From: Streptomyces sp. Act143 | GTDB lineage: Bacteria; Actinomycetota; Actinomycetes; Streptomycetales; Streptomycetaceae | Length of the DNA: 64,000 nt | Direction of reading: 5' to 3' | Assembly: GCF_003143935.1 (NCBI RefSeq) | Contig: NZ_QFRX01000001.1 | Coordinates: 7,475,400-7,539,399 of the forward strand | In this document: piece after piece, positions 10,130 through 17,713 of the stretch | Numbering within the stretch: position 1 is the stretch's first letter | Layout of the letters: each line of letters starts with the position of its first letter | Notes under the pieces: model-generated | Databases searched by the model: none | What the model was told of the DNA's origin: nothing | The model's input: the letters and a program-made list of their open reading frames with translations, nothing else | Program-made: the position numbers and the translations under genes

Positions 10130-11286
10130 TGCGCGGTGCCCTTCGGCTTGCGCTGCTCCCAGCCCTCGGCCCACAGGTCGAAGCGGGCCTGCTGCTGCGG
10201 GAACTCGGCGGCGGCGTCGACGTCCAGCTCGACACCGAGGCCGGGGGCGTCGGAGAGCTGGAAGTAGCCGTCCACGACCTGCGGGGCGCCCTTGACGACC
10301 TTCTTGATCTCCGCGTCGGCGAAGTCGTTGAAGTGCTCCAGGATCTTGAAGTTCGGTGCGGTGAAGCCGACCTGGAGCGAGGCGGCGGTCAGCACCGGGC
10401 CGCCCACGTTGTGCGGCGCGACCAGCATGTAGTGGGTCTCGGCGGTCGCGGCCAGCTTGCGGGTCTCCCAGATGCCGCCGATGTGGCCGACGTCGGGCTG
10501 GATGATGTCCACGGCCTGGCTCTCGAAGAGCTCGCGGAACTCGATGCGGTCGTGGATGCGCTCGCCGGTGGCGACCGGCATGTCGACCTTGGCGGCGACC
10601 TTCTCCAGCGCCTTGAGGTTCTCCGGCGGCACCGGCTCCTCCAGCCACGCGGGCTTGAAGGGGGCGAGGTCCTTGGCGAGGCGGACCGCGGTGGCGGGGG
10701 AGAAGCGGCCGTGCATCTCCAGCATCAGCTCGGCGTCCGGGCCGATGGCGTCCCGGACGGCCTCGATGAGGGAGACGGCGTACAGGCTCTGCTCGTGGTC
10801 GAGCTCGAAGTGGCCGGTGCCGAAGGGGTCGATCTTGAGCGCCTTGTAGCCGCGCTCCATGACGCCCTGGGCGGCCTTGTGGTAGGCCTCCGGGGTGCGC
10901 TCGGTGGTGTACCAGCCGTTGGCGTACGCCTTGACCTTGTCGGTGACCTTGCCGCCGAGCAGCTGCCAGACCGGGACGCCGAGCGCCTTGCCCTTGATGT
11001 CCCAGCAGGCCATCTCGATCACCGCGATGCCGGACATCACGATCTCGCCCGCGCGGCCGTAGTCGCCGTACTTCATCCGCTTGACGAGATCCTCGACAGC
11101 GAACGGGTCCGACCCGAGAATGTGGTTGGTCTTCGCCTCGTGCAGATAGCCGAGCAGGGCGTCGGTGTGGCCCAGCATGCGGGTCTCGCCGACTCCGGTG
11201 AGTCCCTCGTCGGTGTGCACCTGGACGTAGGTCAGGTTGCGCCATGGCGTCCCGACCACGTGCGTGCTGATTCCCGTGATGCGCAC
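10126..11286 (-). CDS. Enolase-superfamily acid-sugar dehydratase, D-galactonate dehydratase-like
   Basis: This 386-residue protein belongs to the mandelate racemase/muconate lactonizing group. Metal ligands and acid/base residues can be placed: E190 with H192 (EMHGR), E216 (WLEEP), E242 (GER) and H292 (APHN). The spacing (26, 26 and 50 residues) is the same as between D183/H185, E209, E235 and H285 of E. coli DgoD as I recall them. The one difference is Glu for Asp at the first ligand. It should remove water from an aldonate to give a 2-keto-3-deoxy acid. The GTG start at 11286 has AGGGAG eight bases upstream. It is the promoter-proximal gene of a two-gene operon with the dehydrogenase. Arabinonate, fuconate or gluconate are alternative substrates. 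Confidence 0.85.
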   Translation of the reverse strand: MRITGISTHVVGTPWRNLTYVQVHTDEGLTGVGETRMLGHTDALLGYLHEAKTNHILGSDPFAVEDLVKRMKYGDYGRAGEIVMSGIAVIEMACWDIKGKALGVPVWQLLGGKVTDKVKAYANGWYTTERTPEAYHKAAQGVMERGYKALKIDPFGTGHFELDHEQSLYAVSLIEAVRDAIGPDAELMLEMHGRFSPATAVRLAKDLAPFKPAWLEEPVPPENLKALEKVAAKVDMPVATGERIHDRIEFRELFESQAVDIIQPDVGHIGGIWETRKLAATAETHYMLVAPHNVGGPVLTAASLQVGFTAPNFKILEHFNDFADAEIKKVVKGAPQVVDGYFQLSDAPGLGVELDVDAAAEFPQQQARFDLWAEGWEQRKPKGTAQ

Positions 11287-11316
11287 GTCAACTACTCCCT
11301 AGGCTCTGAGGCTTGT

Positions 11317-11347
11317 TGTTCGAAATTTCGGCTCACGTTCGAAATGC
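11317..11347 (-). promoter_or_regulatory. Putative operator, copy 2 of the motif plus a partial repeat
   Basis: On the minus strand 11331-11317 reads CCGAAATTTCGAACA, containing the perfect palindrome CGAAATTTCG. A second partial copy, CATTTCGAAC, lies at 11347-11338. Both are upstream of the dehydratase GTG at 11286. Confidence 0.55.
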
Positions 11348-11513
11348 TGGCCTGACGGTAAGGACGCCTCGGTCGGGGTGTCAATGGGTCGGAGGGTCGA
11401 ACGGCGTAACGGTTTTGGAGACGCCCACAATCACCCGCGATCTCAACTCGCCCTGCCTGCGGCGTTATTCAACCGTGACACCTTCCCCGATGCAGCCCTC
11501 TTGACCGCCATGA

Positions 11514-11531
11514 ATTGTTAGCGCTCACAAT
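11514..11531. promoter_or_regulatory. LacI-type operator before the LacI gene
   Basis: ATTGTTAGCGCTCACAAT is a near-perfect palindrome centred on AGCGCT. It is very close to the symmetric lac operator (ATTGTGAGCGCTCACAAT). Its position 45 bases before the regulator start suggests autoregulation. Confidence 0.6.
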
Positions 11532-11575
11532 GTGCCTCGCATTCAATCGATCGCTGACCGCCAGGAGGTGCGGCC

Positions 11576-12595
11576 GTGAACCACTTAGAGCTCCGGCCGC
11601 CCACCATGGCCGATGTGGCACGCCTCGCCGGGGTGTCCCATCAGACCGTCTCCCGCGTTCTGGGTGATCACCCCAACGTGCGGGACGAGACCCGGGCCAA
11701 GGTGCTCCGCGCGATCGAGGAGATGGGTTACCGCCGCAACTCCTCCGCACGGGCCCTGGCCACCCGCCGCACCCGCACCCTGGGTGTGGTCGCCTCCAAC
11801 ACCACGCTCTACGGCCCGGCCAGCACCCTGTTCGCGCTGGAGGACGCGGCGCGGGCCGCGGGGTACACCGTCTCCACGGTCAGCCTGCACAAACTGGCCA
11901 AGGAAACCCTGTCCGAGGCCCTGGACCACCTCAGCGACGGCGGCGTCGAGGGGGTGATCGCCCTCGCCCCGCAGCGCTCCGCGGTCGAGGCCCTCGCCGA
12001 ACTGCGCCACCCCTTCCCGGTGGTGGTCGTCGGCACCGGCTCCGGCGCGCGGATCCCCAGCGTCAACGTGGACCAGCAGCTCGGTGCCCGGCTCGCCACC
12101 GGCCATCTGCTGGCCGCCGGGCACCGCACGGTCTGGCATCTCGCCGGACCCGAGGACTGGCAGGAGGCGGCGGACCGGGTCACCGGCTGGCGGGACACCC
12201 TCGAAGCGGCCGGCATCGAGCCGCCGACGCCGCTGCGGGGGGACTGGAGTCCGCTCTCGGGCTACCGCGCGGGCCAGGAACTGGCCGGCTGGGTGGGCCG
12301 CGGACTCACCGCCGTCTTCGTCGCCAACGACCAGATGGCACTGGGGGTGTTGCGGGCCCTGCGGGAGGCGGGGGTGCGCACGCCGCAGGACGTCGCGATC
12401 GTCGGCTTCGACGACATCCCGGAGTCCGAGTTCTTCGCACCGCCGCTCACCACCGTCCGGCAGGACTTCGCGACGGTGGGCAAGCACAGCATCGCCCTGC
12501 TGTTGGACCTCATCGAGGGCCGGGCCCCGTCCGGGACGCCCGGGATCGCCATCGAACCGCACCTCGTGGTCCGGGCCAGCACCGCCCCCGACTGA
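11576..12595 (+). CDS. LacI-family transcriptional regulator
   Basis: This 339-residue protein has an N-terminal LacI helix-turn-helix (MADVARLAGVSHQTVSRVL) and hinge (GYRRNSSARAL), followed by a periplasmic-binding-protein type ligand domain (VANDQMALG, VGFDDIPESEFFAPPLTTV). It should repress sugar genes until a sugar ligand binds. The GTG start has AGGAGGTG just upstream. It lies between the leftward dehydratase operon and the rightward YtfQ-type importer, and so is the obvious local regulator. A lac-like operator sits in its own promoter. Whether it also reads the CCGARATWTCGAAYA motif is unclear, because that motif lacks the usual LacI centre. Confidence 0.92.
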   Translation: MNHLELRPPTMADVARLAGVSHQTVSRVLGDHPNVRDETRAKVLRAIEEMGYRRNSSARALATRRTRTLGVVASNTTLYGPASTLFALEDAARAAGYTVSTVSLHKLAKETLSEALDHLSDGGVEGVIALAPQRSAVEALAELRHPFPVVVVGTGSGARIPSVNVDQQLGARLATGHLLAAGHRTVWHLAGPEDWQEAADRVTGWRDTLEAAGIEPPTPLRGDWSPLSGYRAGQELAGWVGRGLTAVFVANDQMALGVLRALREAGVRTPQDVAIVGFDDIPESEFFAPPLTTVRQDFATVGKHSIALLLDLIEGRAPSGTPGIAIEPHLVVRASTAPD

Positions 12596-12630
12596 CATGT
12601 ACTGACCATCTAATTCGCACACCAGTGTGA

Positions 12631-12645
12631 CCGAGATTTCGAATA
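12631..12645 (+). promoter_or_regulatory. Putative operator, copy 3 of the motif
   Basis: CCGAGATTTCGAATA, read on the coding strand of the importer operon that begins at 12772. It matches the other two copies at 12 or more of 15 positions and has the same orientation relative to transcription. Confidence 0.45.
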
Positions 12646-12688
12646 ATGATCGACAGGCTGGACGCAGTGTGGTCGGTCCCTCGAGTAA

Positions 12689-12752
12689 CAGCGGTCCTCC
12701 CCGGACCGGACAGCGGTCCTCCCCGGACCGGACAGCGGTCCTTGCGGACCGG
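12689..12752 (+). repeat. Three tandem ~22-bp repeats, each a hairpin, in the importer leader
   Basis: Two identical 22-bp units (12689-12710, 12711-12732) and a shorter third (12733-12752) each contain CGGTCC and GGACCG separated by 4-5 bases. They would form a row of three 6-bp hairpins. The row ends 19 bases before the start of the substrate-binding gene, just ahead of its ribosome-binding site. Confidence 0.7.
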
Positions 12753-12771
12753 CTCTTCAAAGGAGAAGAAC

Positions 12772-13779
12772 ATGCTCAACAGAAGGAACTTCCTCACTGC
12801 GGCGATCGGCGTGGCGGCGGCCGGCACCCTGGCGGCCTGCGCCAAGGAGGACGACAGCGACACCGGCTCCTCCGGCGGCGGTGGCGGCAAGGCGATCACC
12901 CTCGGCTTCTCGCAGGTCGGCTCCGAGAGCGGCTGGCGCACGGCCAACAGTGAGTCGGTGAAGTCCGCGGCCAAGGACGCGGGGTACACCCTGAAGTTCT
13001 CCGACGCCCAGCAGAAGCAGGAGAACCAGATCTCCGCCATCCGCAGCTACATCGCGCAGAAGGTGGACGTCATCGCGTTCTCCCCGGTGGTCGTCACCGG
13101 CTGGGACGCCGTGCTCAAGGAGGCCAAGGCCGCGAAGATCCCGGTCGTCCTCACCGACCGCTCCGTCGAGACCTCCGACGACTCCCTCTACGTCACCCTG
13201 GTCGGCTCCGACTTCACCGACGAGGGCCGCCGCGCCGCGAAGATCCTCGAGAAGGTCATCGAGAAGGCCGGCCTCAAGGGCAACGTCAAGATCGCCCAGC
13301 TGGAGGGCACCACCGGTGCCGCCCCCGCCATCGAGCGCGCCAAGGGCTTCAAGGAGGTCATGGACGCCGACCACGCCGACGACTGGAAGATCGTCGTCAG
13401 CCAGACCGGTGACTTCACCCGCGCCGGCGGCAAGCAGGTCATGGCGGCCTTCCTGCAGTCCAACCCGGACGTCAACGTGCTCTTCGCGCACAACGACGAC
13501 ATGGCCATCGGCGCCATCCAGTCCATCGAGGCGGCCGGCAAGAAGCCCGGCAAGGACATCCTCATCGTCTCGATCGACGGCGTGAAGGACGGCTTCGTCG
13601 CCATGTCCGAGGGCAAGATCAACGCCATCGTCGAGTGCAACCCGCTGCTCGGCCCCCAGCTGATGGAGGTCGTCAAAACGGTCCACGAGGGCGGCTCGGT
13701 CGAGCGCTGGATCAAGACCAAGGAGGGCGACTTCATGCAGGACCAGGCCAAGGCCGCGCTCCCGACCCGCAAGTACTGA
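12772..13779 (+). CDS. Sugar-binding lipoprotein of a YtfQ-type ABC importer
   Basis: This 335-residue solute-binding protein starts MLNRRNFLTAA, with a hydrophobic core and an LAAC lipobox. The Arg-Arg pair followed by NFL is compatible with Tat export. The mature part has the type I binding-protein fold (LGFSQVGSESGWR, VLFAHNDDMAIGAIQ, IVSIDG). E. coli YtfQ, which binds galactofuranose, has the same opening motif. The ATG at 12772 has AAAGGAG six bases upstream. The frame runs open further upstream, but only through the repeat-bearing leader. It is the first gene of a four-gene importer, followed by a strong hairpin that may raise its expression over the membrane parts. Confidence 0.88.
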   Translation: MLNRRNFLTAAIGVAAAGTLAACAKEDDSDTGSSGGGGGKAITLGFSQVGSESGWRTANSESVKSAAKDAGYTLKFSDAQQKQENQISAIRSYIAQKVDVIAFSPVVVTGWDAVLKEAKAAKIPVVLTDRSVETSDDSLYVTLVGSDFTDEGRRAAKILEKVIEKAGLKGNVKIAQLEGTTGAAPAIERAKGFKEVMDADHADDWKIVVSQTGDFTRAGGKQVMAAFLQSNPDVNVLFAHNDDMAIGAIQSIEAAGKKPGKDILIVSIDGVKDGFVAMSEGKINAIVECNPLLGPQLMEVVKTVHEGGSVERWIKTKEGDFMQDQAKAALPTRKY

Positions 13780-13797
13780 CCGACCGCACGCACCGGT

Positions 13798-13848
13798 GGG
13801 GAGCCCCCGGCGGGGGCCGAGCACACCTCGGCCCCGGCGGGGCTCCCC
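13798..13848 (+). terminator. Intra-operon hairpin, possible attenuator
   Basis: GGGGAGCCCC near 13798 and GGGGCTCCCC ending at 13848 pair, with a second inner stem (GGGGCCGAG with CTCGGCCCC) around the loop CACA. No T-run follows. It lies between the binding-protein gene and the ATPase gene. It fits partial termination or 3'-end protection of the binding-protein message. Confidence 0.6.
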
Positions 13849-13917
13849 GCGGGGGACCGGCCCACCGCAGCCTCGAACTGCCCTGGGTCCGAACCGATTT
13901 CACGGAGGAGCGCTGCC

Positions 13918-15468
13918 ATGGCAGAGCCGCAGCCCGTCCTGGAGATGACGGGCATAGTCAAGGAGTTTCCGGGGGTACGGGCTCTGTCGGGCGTCGACTT
14001 CCGGCTCTTCCCCGGCGAGATCCACGCCCTGATGGGCGAGAACGGGGCCGGGAAGTCCACCCTGATCAAGGTGCTGACGGGTGTCCACACCCTGGACGGC
14101 GGCACCATCACCCTCGACGGCAAGGCCGTACGGATCGGCAGCCCGCTGCAGGCGCAGCACGCCGGCATCAGCACGGTCTACCAGGAGGTCAACCTCTGCC
14201 CCAACCTGTCGGTGGCGGAGAACATCTTCATCGGCCGGGAACCCACCCGCGCCGGACGCATCCAATGGAAGCGCATGCGCAAGGAGGCGGCCGAGATGGT
14301 CGACCGCCTCGGCCTCGACATCGACGTGACCGCCCCGCTCGCCTCGTACCCCCTCGCGGTCCAGCAACTGGTCGCGATCGTACGGTCGGTGGGCCACGGC
14401 GACAGCGACGGCGAGGGCTCCGGCACCAAGGTCCTCGTCCTGGACGAGCCGACCTCCAGCCTCGACCGCGACGAGGTCCTCGAACTCTTCCGCCTGATGC
14501 GGCAGTTGCGCGACGAGGGCGTGGCGATCCTCTTCGTCTCCCACTTCCTCGACCAGATCTACGAGATCTGCGACCGCATGACGGTCCTGCGCAACGGCAC
14601 CCTCGTCGGCGAGCACCTGGTCCGCGACCTCGACCAGGTCCAGCTCATCGAGCTGATGATCGGCAAGGCCCTGGACCAGCTGGAGGAGCTGCACGACCAC
14701 CAGCTCCACGCGGACGTCGGCGAGTCGCTGCTCACCGCGGAGGGCCTCGGCCGCACCGGCGGCATCGCCCCCTTCGACCTCGACATCAAGAAGGGCGAAG
14801 TCGTCGGCCTCGCGGGCCTGTTGGGCTCCGGCCGCACCGAACTGGCCCGGCTCCTCTTCGGCGCCGACCAGCCCGACGCCGGCAAGGTGACCATCGGCGG
14901 CAAGCAGGTGTCGATGAGCGCCCCCAACGACGCCATCGGCGCCGGGGTCGCGTTCTGCTCGGAGAACCGCAAGACCGAGGGCCTCGTACCCGACCTCACG
15001 GTCCGCGAGAACATCATCCTCGCCCTCCAGGCGGCCCGCGGCTGGACCCGCCCCATCCCCGCCGCCCAGCGCGACGAACTGGTCGCCAAGTACATCGGGG
15101 CCCTCGACATCCGCCCCGCCAACCCCGAAGCCCGGGTGGGCCAGTTGAGCGGCGGCAACCAGCAGAAGGTGCTCCTCGCCCGCTGGCTGATCACCCAGCC
15201 GAAGCTGCTGATCCTGGACGAGCCGACCCGCGGCATCGACATCGGCGCCAAGACCGAGATCCAGAAGCTGGTGGTCTCCCTCTCCGAGGACGGCATGTCC
15301 GTCCTCTACATCGCGGCCGAGCTGGAGGAGGTCCTCCGCCTCAGCCACACCATCGGCGTCCTGCGCGACCGCAAGCTGGTCGCCCGGATCACCAACGGCC
15401 CGGAGATCACCCCCAGCAAGATCCTCGAAACCATCGCCAGTGGCGAGCAGAGCGGAGAACAGCAGTGA
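13918..15468 (+). CDS. Sugar ABC transporter ATP-binding protein (YtfR type)
   Basis: This 516-residue CUT2 ATPase has two ABC modules. Module 1 has Walker A GENGAGKST, a Q-loop YQEVNLCPN and Walker B VLVLDEPTSS. Module 2 has the degenerate GLLGSGRTE P-loop, LSGGNQQKV and LILDEPTRGID. An insertion rich in Gly/Ser/Asp (GHGDSDGEGSG) lies before Walker B of module 1. The ATG at 13918 has GGAGGAG seven bases upstream. It overlaps the first permease by four bases. It powers the importer whose order matches E. coli ytfQ-ytfR-ytfT-yjfF. Confidence 0.9.
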   Translation: MAEPQPVLEMTGIVKEFPGVRALSGVDFRLFPGEIHALMGENGAGKSTLIKVLTGVHTLDGGTITLDGKAVRIGSPLQAQHAGISTVYQEVNLCPNLSVAENIFIGREPTRAGRIQWKRMRKEAAEMVDRLGLDIDVTAPLASYPLAVQQLVAIVRSVGHGDSDGEGSGTKVLVLDEPTSSLDRDEVLELFRLMRQLRDEGVAILFVSHFLDQIYEICDRMTVLRNGTLVGEHLVRDLDQVQLIELMIGKALDQLEELHDHQLHADVGESLLTAEGLGRTGGIAPFDLDIKKGEVVGLAGLLGSGRTELARLLFGADQPDAGKVTIGGKQVSMSAPNDAIGAGVAFCSENRKTEGLVPDLTVRENIILALQAARGWTRPIPAAQRDELVAKYIGALDIRPANPEARVGQLSGGNQQKVLLARWLITQPKLLILDEPTRGIDIGAKTEIQKLVVSLSEDGMSVLYIAAELEEVLRLSHTIGVLRDRKLVARITNGPEITPSKILETIASGEQSGEQQ

Positions 15469-16544
15469 CCACCACCAACCGCTGGCGAGCACTGACACGC
15501 CACAACCTCTTCTGGCCGGTCGCGGTCCTGGTGGCCCTGCTGCTCGTCAACATCCCCTTTACGCCCGACTTCTTCGCGATCCACATGACGGACGGCCACC
15601 TCTACGGCAGCCTCGTCTCGATCGTCCTGTTCGGCTCGCCCCTGATCCTGGTGGCGGTCGGCATGACCCTGGTCATCGCCACCGGCGGCATCGACCTCTC
15701 GGTCGGCGCGGTCGTCGCCATCACCGGCGCCCTGACCTGCTCGTACATCAGCGACCAGAAGGACCAGGACGCCCTGGCCGGCGTCCTGCTCGCGATGGGC
15801 CTCGGCCTGATCGCGGCGGTCGTCTGCGGTCTGTGGAACGGCTTCCTCGTCGCCCGCATGGGCATCCAGCCCATCATCGCCACGCTGATCATCATGGTCG
15901 CGGGCCGGGGCGTCGCCCAGCTGATCACCGACGGCCAGATCATCACCATCAACAGCGAGCCGTACAAGCTGATCGGCGGCGGCTACTGGCTCACCCTGCC
16001 GTTCTCGATCTTCGTGGTCGCCGCGGTCGTCGCCGTCACCGTCGCCCTGACCCGCCGCACCGCCCTCGGCCTGCTCGTCGAGTCCGTCGGCGGCAACGCC
16101 GAGGCCAGCCGCCTGGTGGGCATCAGGTCGATGCGCATCAAGATCATGGTGTACGTCTTCTGCGCCCTGTGCGCGGGCATCGCGGGCCTGATGATCAGCT
16201 CCAACACCTCGGCCGCGGACGGCAACAACGCCGGCCTGTGGATCGAGCTCGACGCCATCCTCGCCGTGGTCATCGGCGGCACGTCCCTGCTGGGCGGCCG
16301 GTTCTCCATCGGCGGCACGGTGGTGGGCGCCCTGGTCATCCAGACCCTGACCACCACGATCTACACCATCGGCGTCCCCACCCAGACCAACCTGGTCTTC
16401 AAGGCCGCCGTCGTCATCGTCGTCTGCCTGCTCCAGTCCCCGAAGTTCCGCGCCAAGGTCTTCGGCGCCCGCGCGAAGACCACGGCCCCGGCGGCGCCGT
16501 CCGTGGCCCCCGCCGAGCCCGCTGCCAAGATGGAGGTGTCGTGA
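15465..16544 (+). CDS. Sugar ABC transporter permease (YtfT type)
   Basis: This 359-residue multi-span CUT2 permease carries the GGIDLSVGAVVAITGAL element and an AIGGTSLLGGRFSIGGT-like loop before the C-terminal spans. The GTG at 15465 overlaps the ATPase stop (GTGA), so the first residues are VTTTNRWRAL. The tail after the last span is Ala/Pro-rich. It pairs with the second permease encoded immediately downstream; YtfT/YjfF systems use two different permeases. Confidence 0.88.
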   Translation: MTTTNRWRALTRHNLFWPVAVLVALLLVNIPFTPDFFAIHMTDGHLYGSLVSIVLFGSPLILVAVGMTLVIATGGIDLSVGAVVAITGALTCSYISDQKDQDALAGVLLAMGLGLIAAVVCGLWNGFLVARMGIQPIIATLIIMVAGRGVAQLITDGQIITINSEPYKLIGGGYWLTLPFSIFVVAAVVAVTVALTRRTALGLLVESVGGNAEASRLVGIRSMRIKIMVYVFCALCAGIAGLMISSNTSAADGNNAGLWIELDAILAVVIGGTSLLGGRFSIGGTVVGALVIQTLTTTIYTIGVPTQTNLVFKAAVVIVVCLLQSPKFRAKVFGARAKTTAPAAPSVAPAEPAAKMEVS

Positions 16545-17566
16545 TGAGTGCGACCACCCGGACCCCCACGACACCGGAAACCGGGACGCCCGCCAAGGCC
16601 GCCCGCCTGCTCGCCGACCGCCGGCTGCCGGTCCTGGTCACGGCGGGGCTGTTCCTCGCGATGTACATCGCCGGCCTCAGCCGCTACCAGAACTACGGCT
16701 TCGGCGACTCGCAGGTCTTCCTCAACCTGTTCATCGACAACGGCTATCTGCTGGTCGCCGCCGTCGGCGCCACCTTCGTCATCCTCTCCGGCGGCATCGA
16801 CCTGTCCGTGGGCTCCGTCATCGGCTTCACGACGATGCTCACGGCGTGGCTGGTCCAGGACGTGGGCCTGCCGCTCCTCGTGGTCATCCCCATCTCCCTG
16901 GGCGTGGGCGCGTTCGGCGGCTTCCTGATGGGCTATGTGATCCACAACTTCGAGATCCAGCCGTTCATCGTGACCCTCGCCGGTCTCTTCCTCTTCCGCG
17001 GCCTGTGCCTGGTCATCAGCAAGGAGTCGATCGCCATCAACGACTCCGCGGTGAGCAGCCTCGCCGAGACACGGGTGTCGCTCGGCCTGGGCGACCTGTC
17101 GATCGGCGCCGTGGTCGCCCTGCTGGTCCTGGCGGCGGCCTTCTACCTGCTGCACTACACCCGCTTCGGCCGCCGGATCTACGCCATCGGCGGCAACGAG
17201 CAGTCGGCCCTCCTCATGGGCCTCCCGCTGGGCGGCACGAAGATCGCGGTCTACACGATGAGCGGCTTCTGCTCCGCGCTCGCCGGCCTGCTCTTCATGC
17301 TCTACATCCAGTCCGGCGACCCGCTGCACGCGGTCGGCATGGAACTCGACGCGATCGCCGCGGTGGTCATCGGCGGCACACTGCTGACCGGCGGCTCGGG
17401 GTACGTCCTCGGCACGCTGTTCGGCGTCCTCGTCCTCGGCCTGATCAAGAGCATCATCCAGTTCGAGGGCACGCTCAGTTCCTGGTGGACGAAGATCGCC
17501 ACCGGGGTGCTGCTCTGCGCGTTCATCCTGATCCAGCGCGTGATGACGACCCGTAAGAAAGCCTGA
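16544..17566 (+). CDS. yjfF: Sugar ABC transporter permease (YjfF type)
   Basis: This 340-residue permease of the CUT2 family has GGIDLSVGSVIGFTTML, FGRRIYAIGGN and AIAAVVIGGTLLTGGSG, all typical of YjfF. The ATG at 16544 shares one base with the preceding stop and has GGAGG seven bases upstream. A second in-frame GTG lies just before it. It is the last gene of the four-gene importer and forms the heteromeric channel with the permease at 15465. By analogy with E. coli the substrate could be galactofuranose or another hexose/pentofuranose. That remains an inference from gene order and family. Confidence 0.88.
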   Translation: MSATTRTPTTPETGTPAKAARLLADRRLPVLVTAGLFLAMYIAGLSRYQNYGFGDSQVFLNLFIDNGYLLVAAVGATFVILSGGIDLSVGSVIGFTTMLTAWLVQDVGLPLLVVIPISLGVGAFGGFLMGYVIHNFEIQPFIVTLAGLFLFRGLCLVISKESIAINDSAVSSLAETRVSLGLGDLSIGAVVALLVLAAAFYLLHYTRFGRRIYAIGGNEQSALLMGLPLGGTKIAVYTMSGFCSALAGLLFMLYIQSGDPLHAVGMELDAIAAVVIGGTLLTGGSGYVLGTLFGVLVLGLIKSIIQFEGTLSSWWTKIATGVLLCAFILIQRVMTTRKKA

Positions 17567-17589
17567 ACGGCCCGGAAGGAAACCGGTTT

Positions 17590-17632
17590 CGGCGAGTTGG
17601 GGACGGATGGGCGGATCCTCCTCGACTCGCCG
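17590..17632 (+). terminator. Possible terminator after the importer operon
   Basis: CGGCGAGT (17590-17597) and ACTCGCCG (17625-17632) are perfect inverted repeats around a 27-base loop, with ACCGG/CCGG extending the flanks. The long loop makes it a weak call. Confidence 0.35.
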
Positions 17633-17713
17633 CACCGGAACGGCCAGTTCCCACACAACCTTCACAGCTGCCTCTAGGAACGCTACCCGCAAGGAACTTA
17701 ATCTTCCCGCGTC

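Noticed and set aside
15440..16540. Upstream extension of the YjfF-type permease
   Set aside because: It is an alternative frame of the YtfT-type gene, rich in Arg/Pro/His. ATG 16544 has its own ribosome-binding site.
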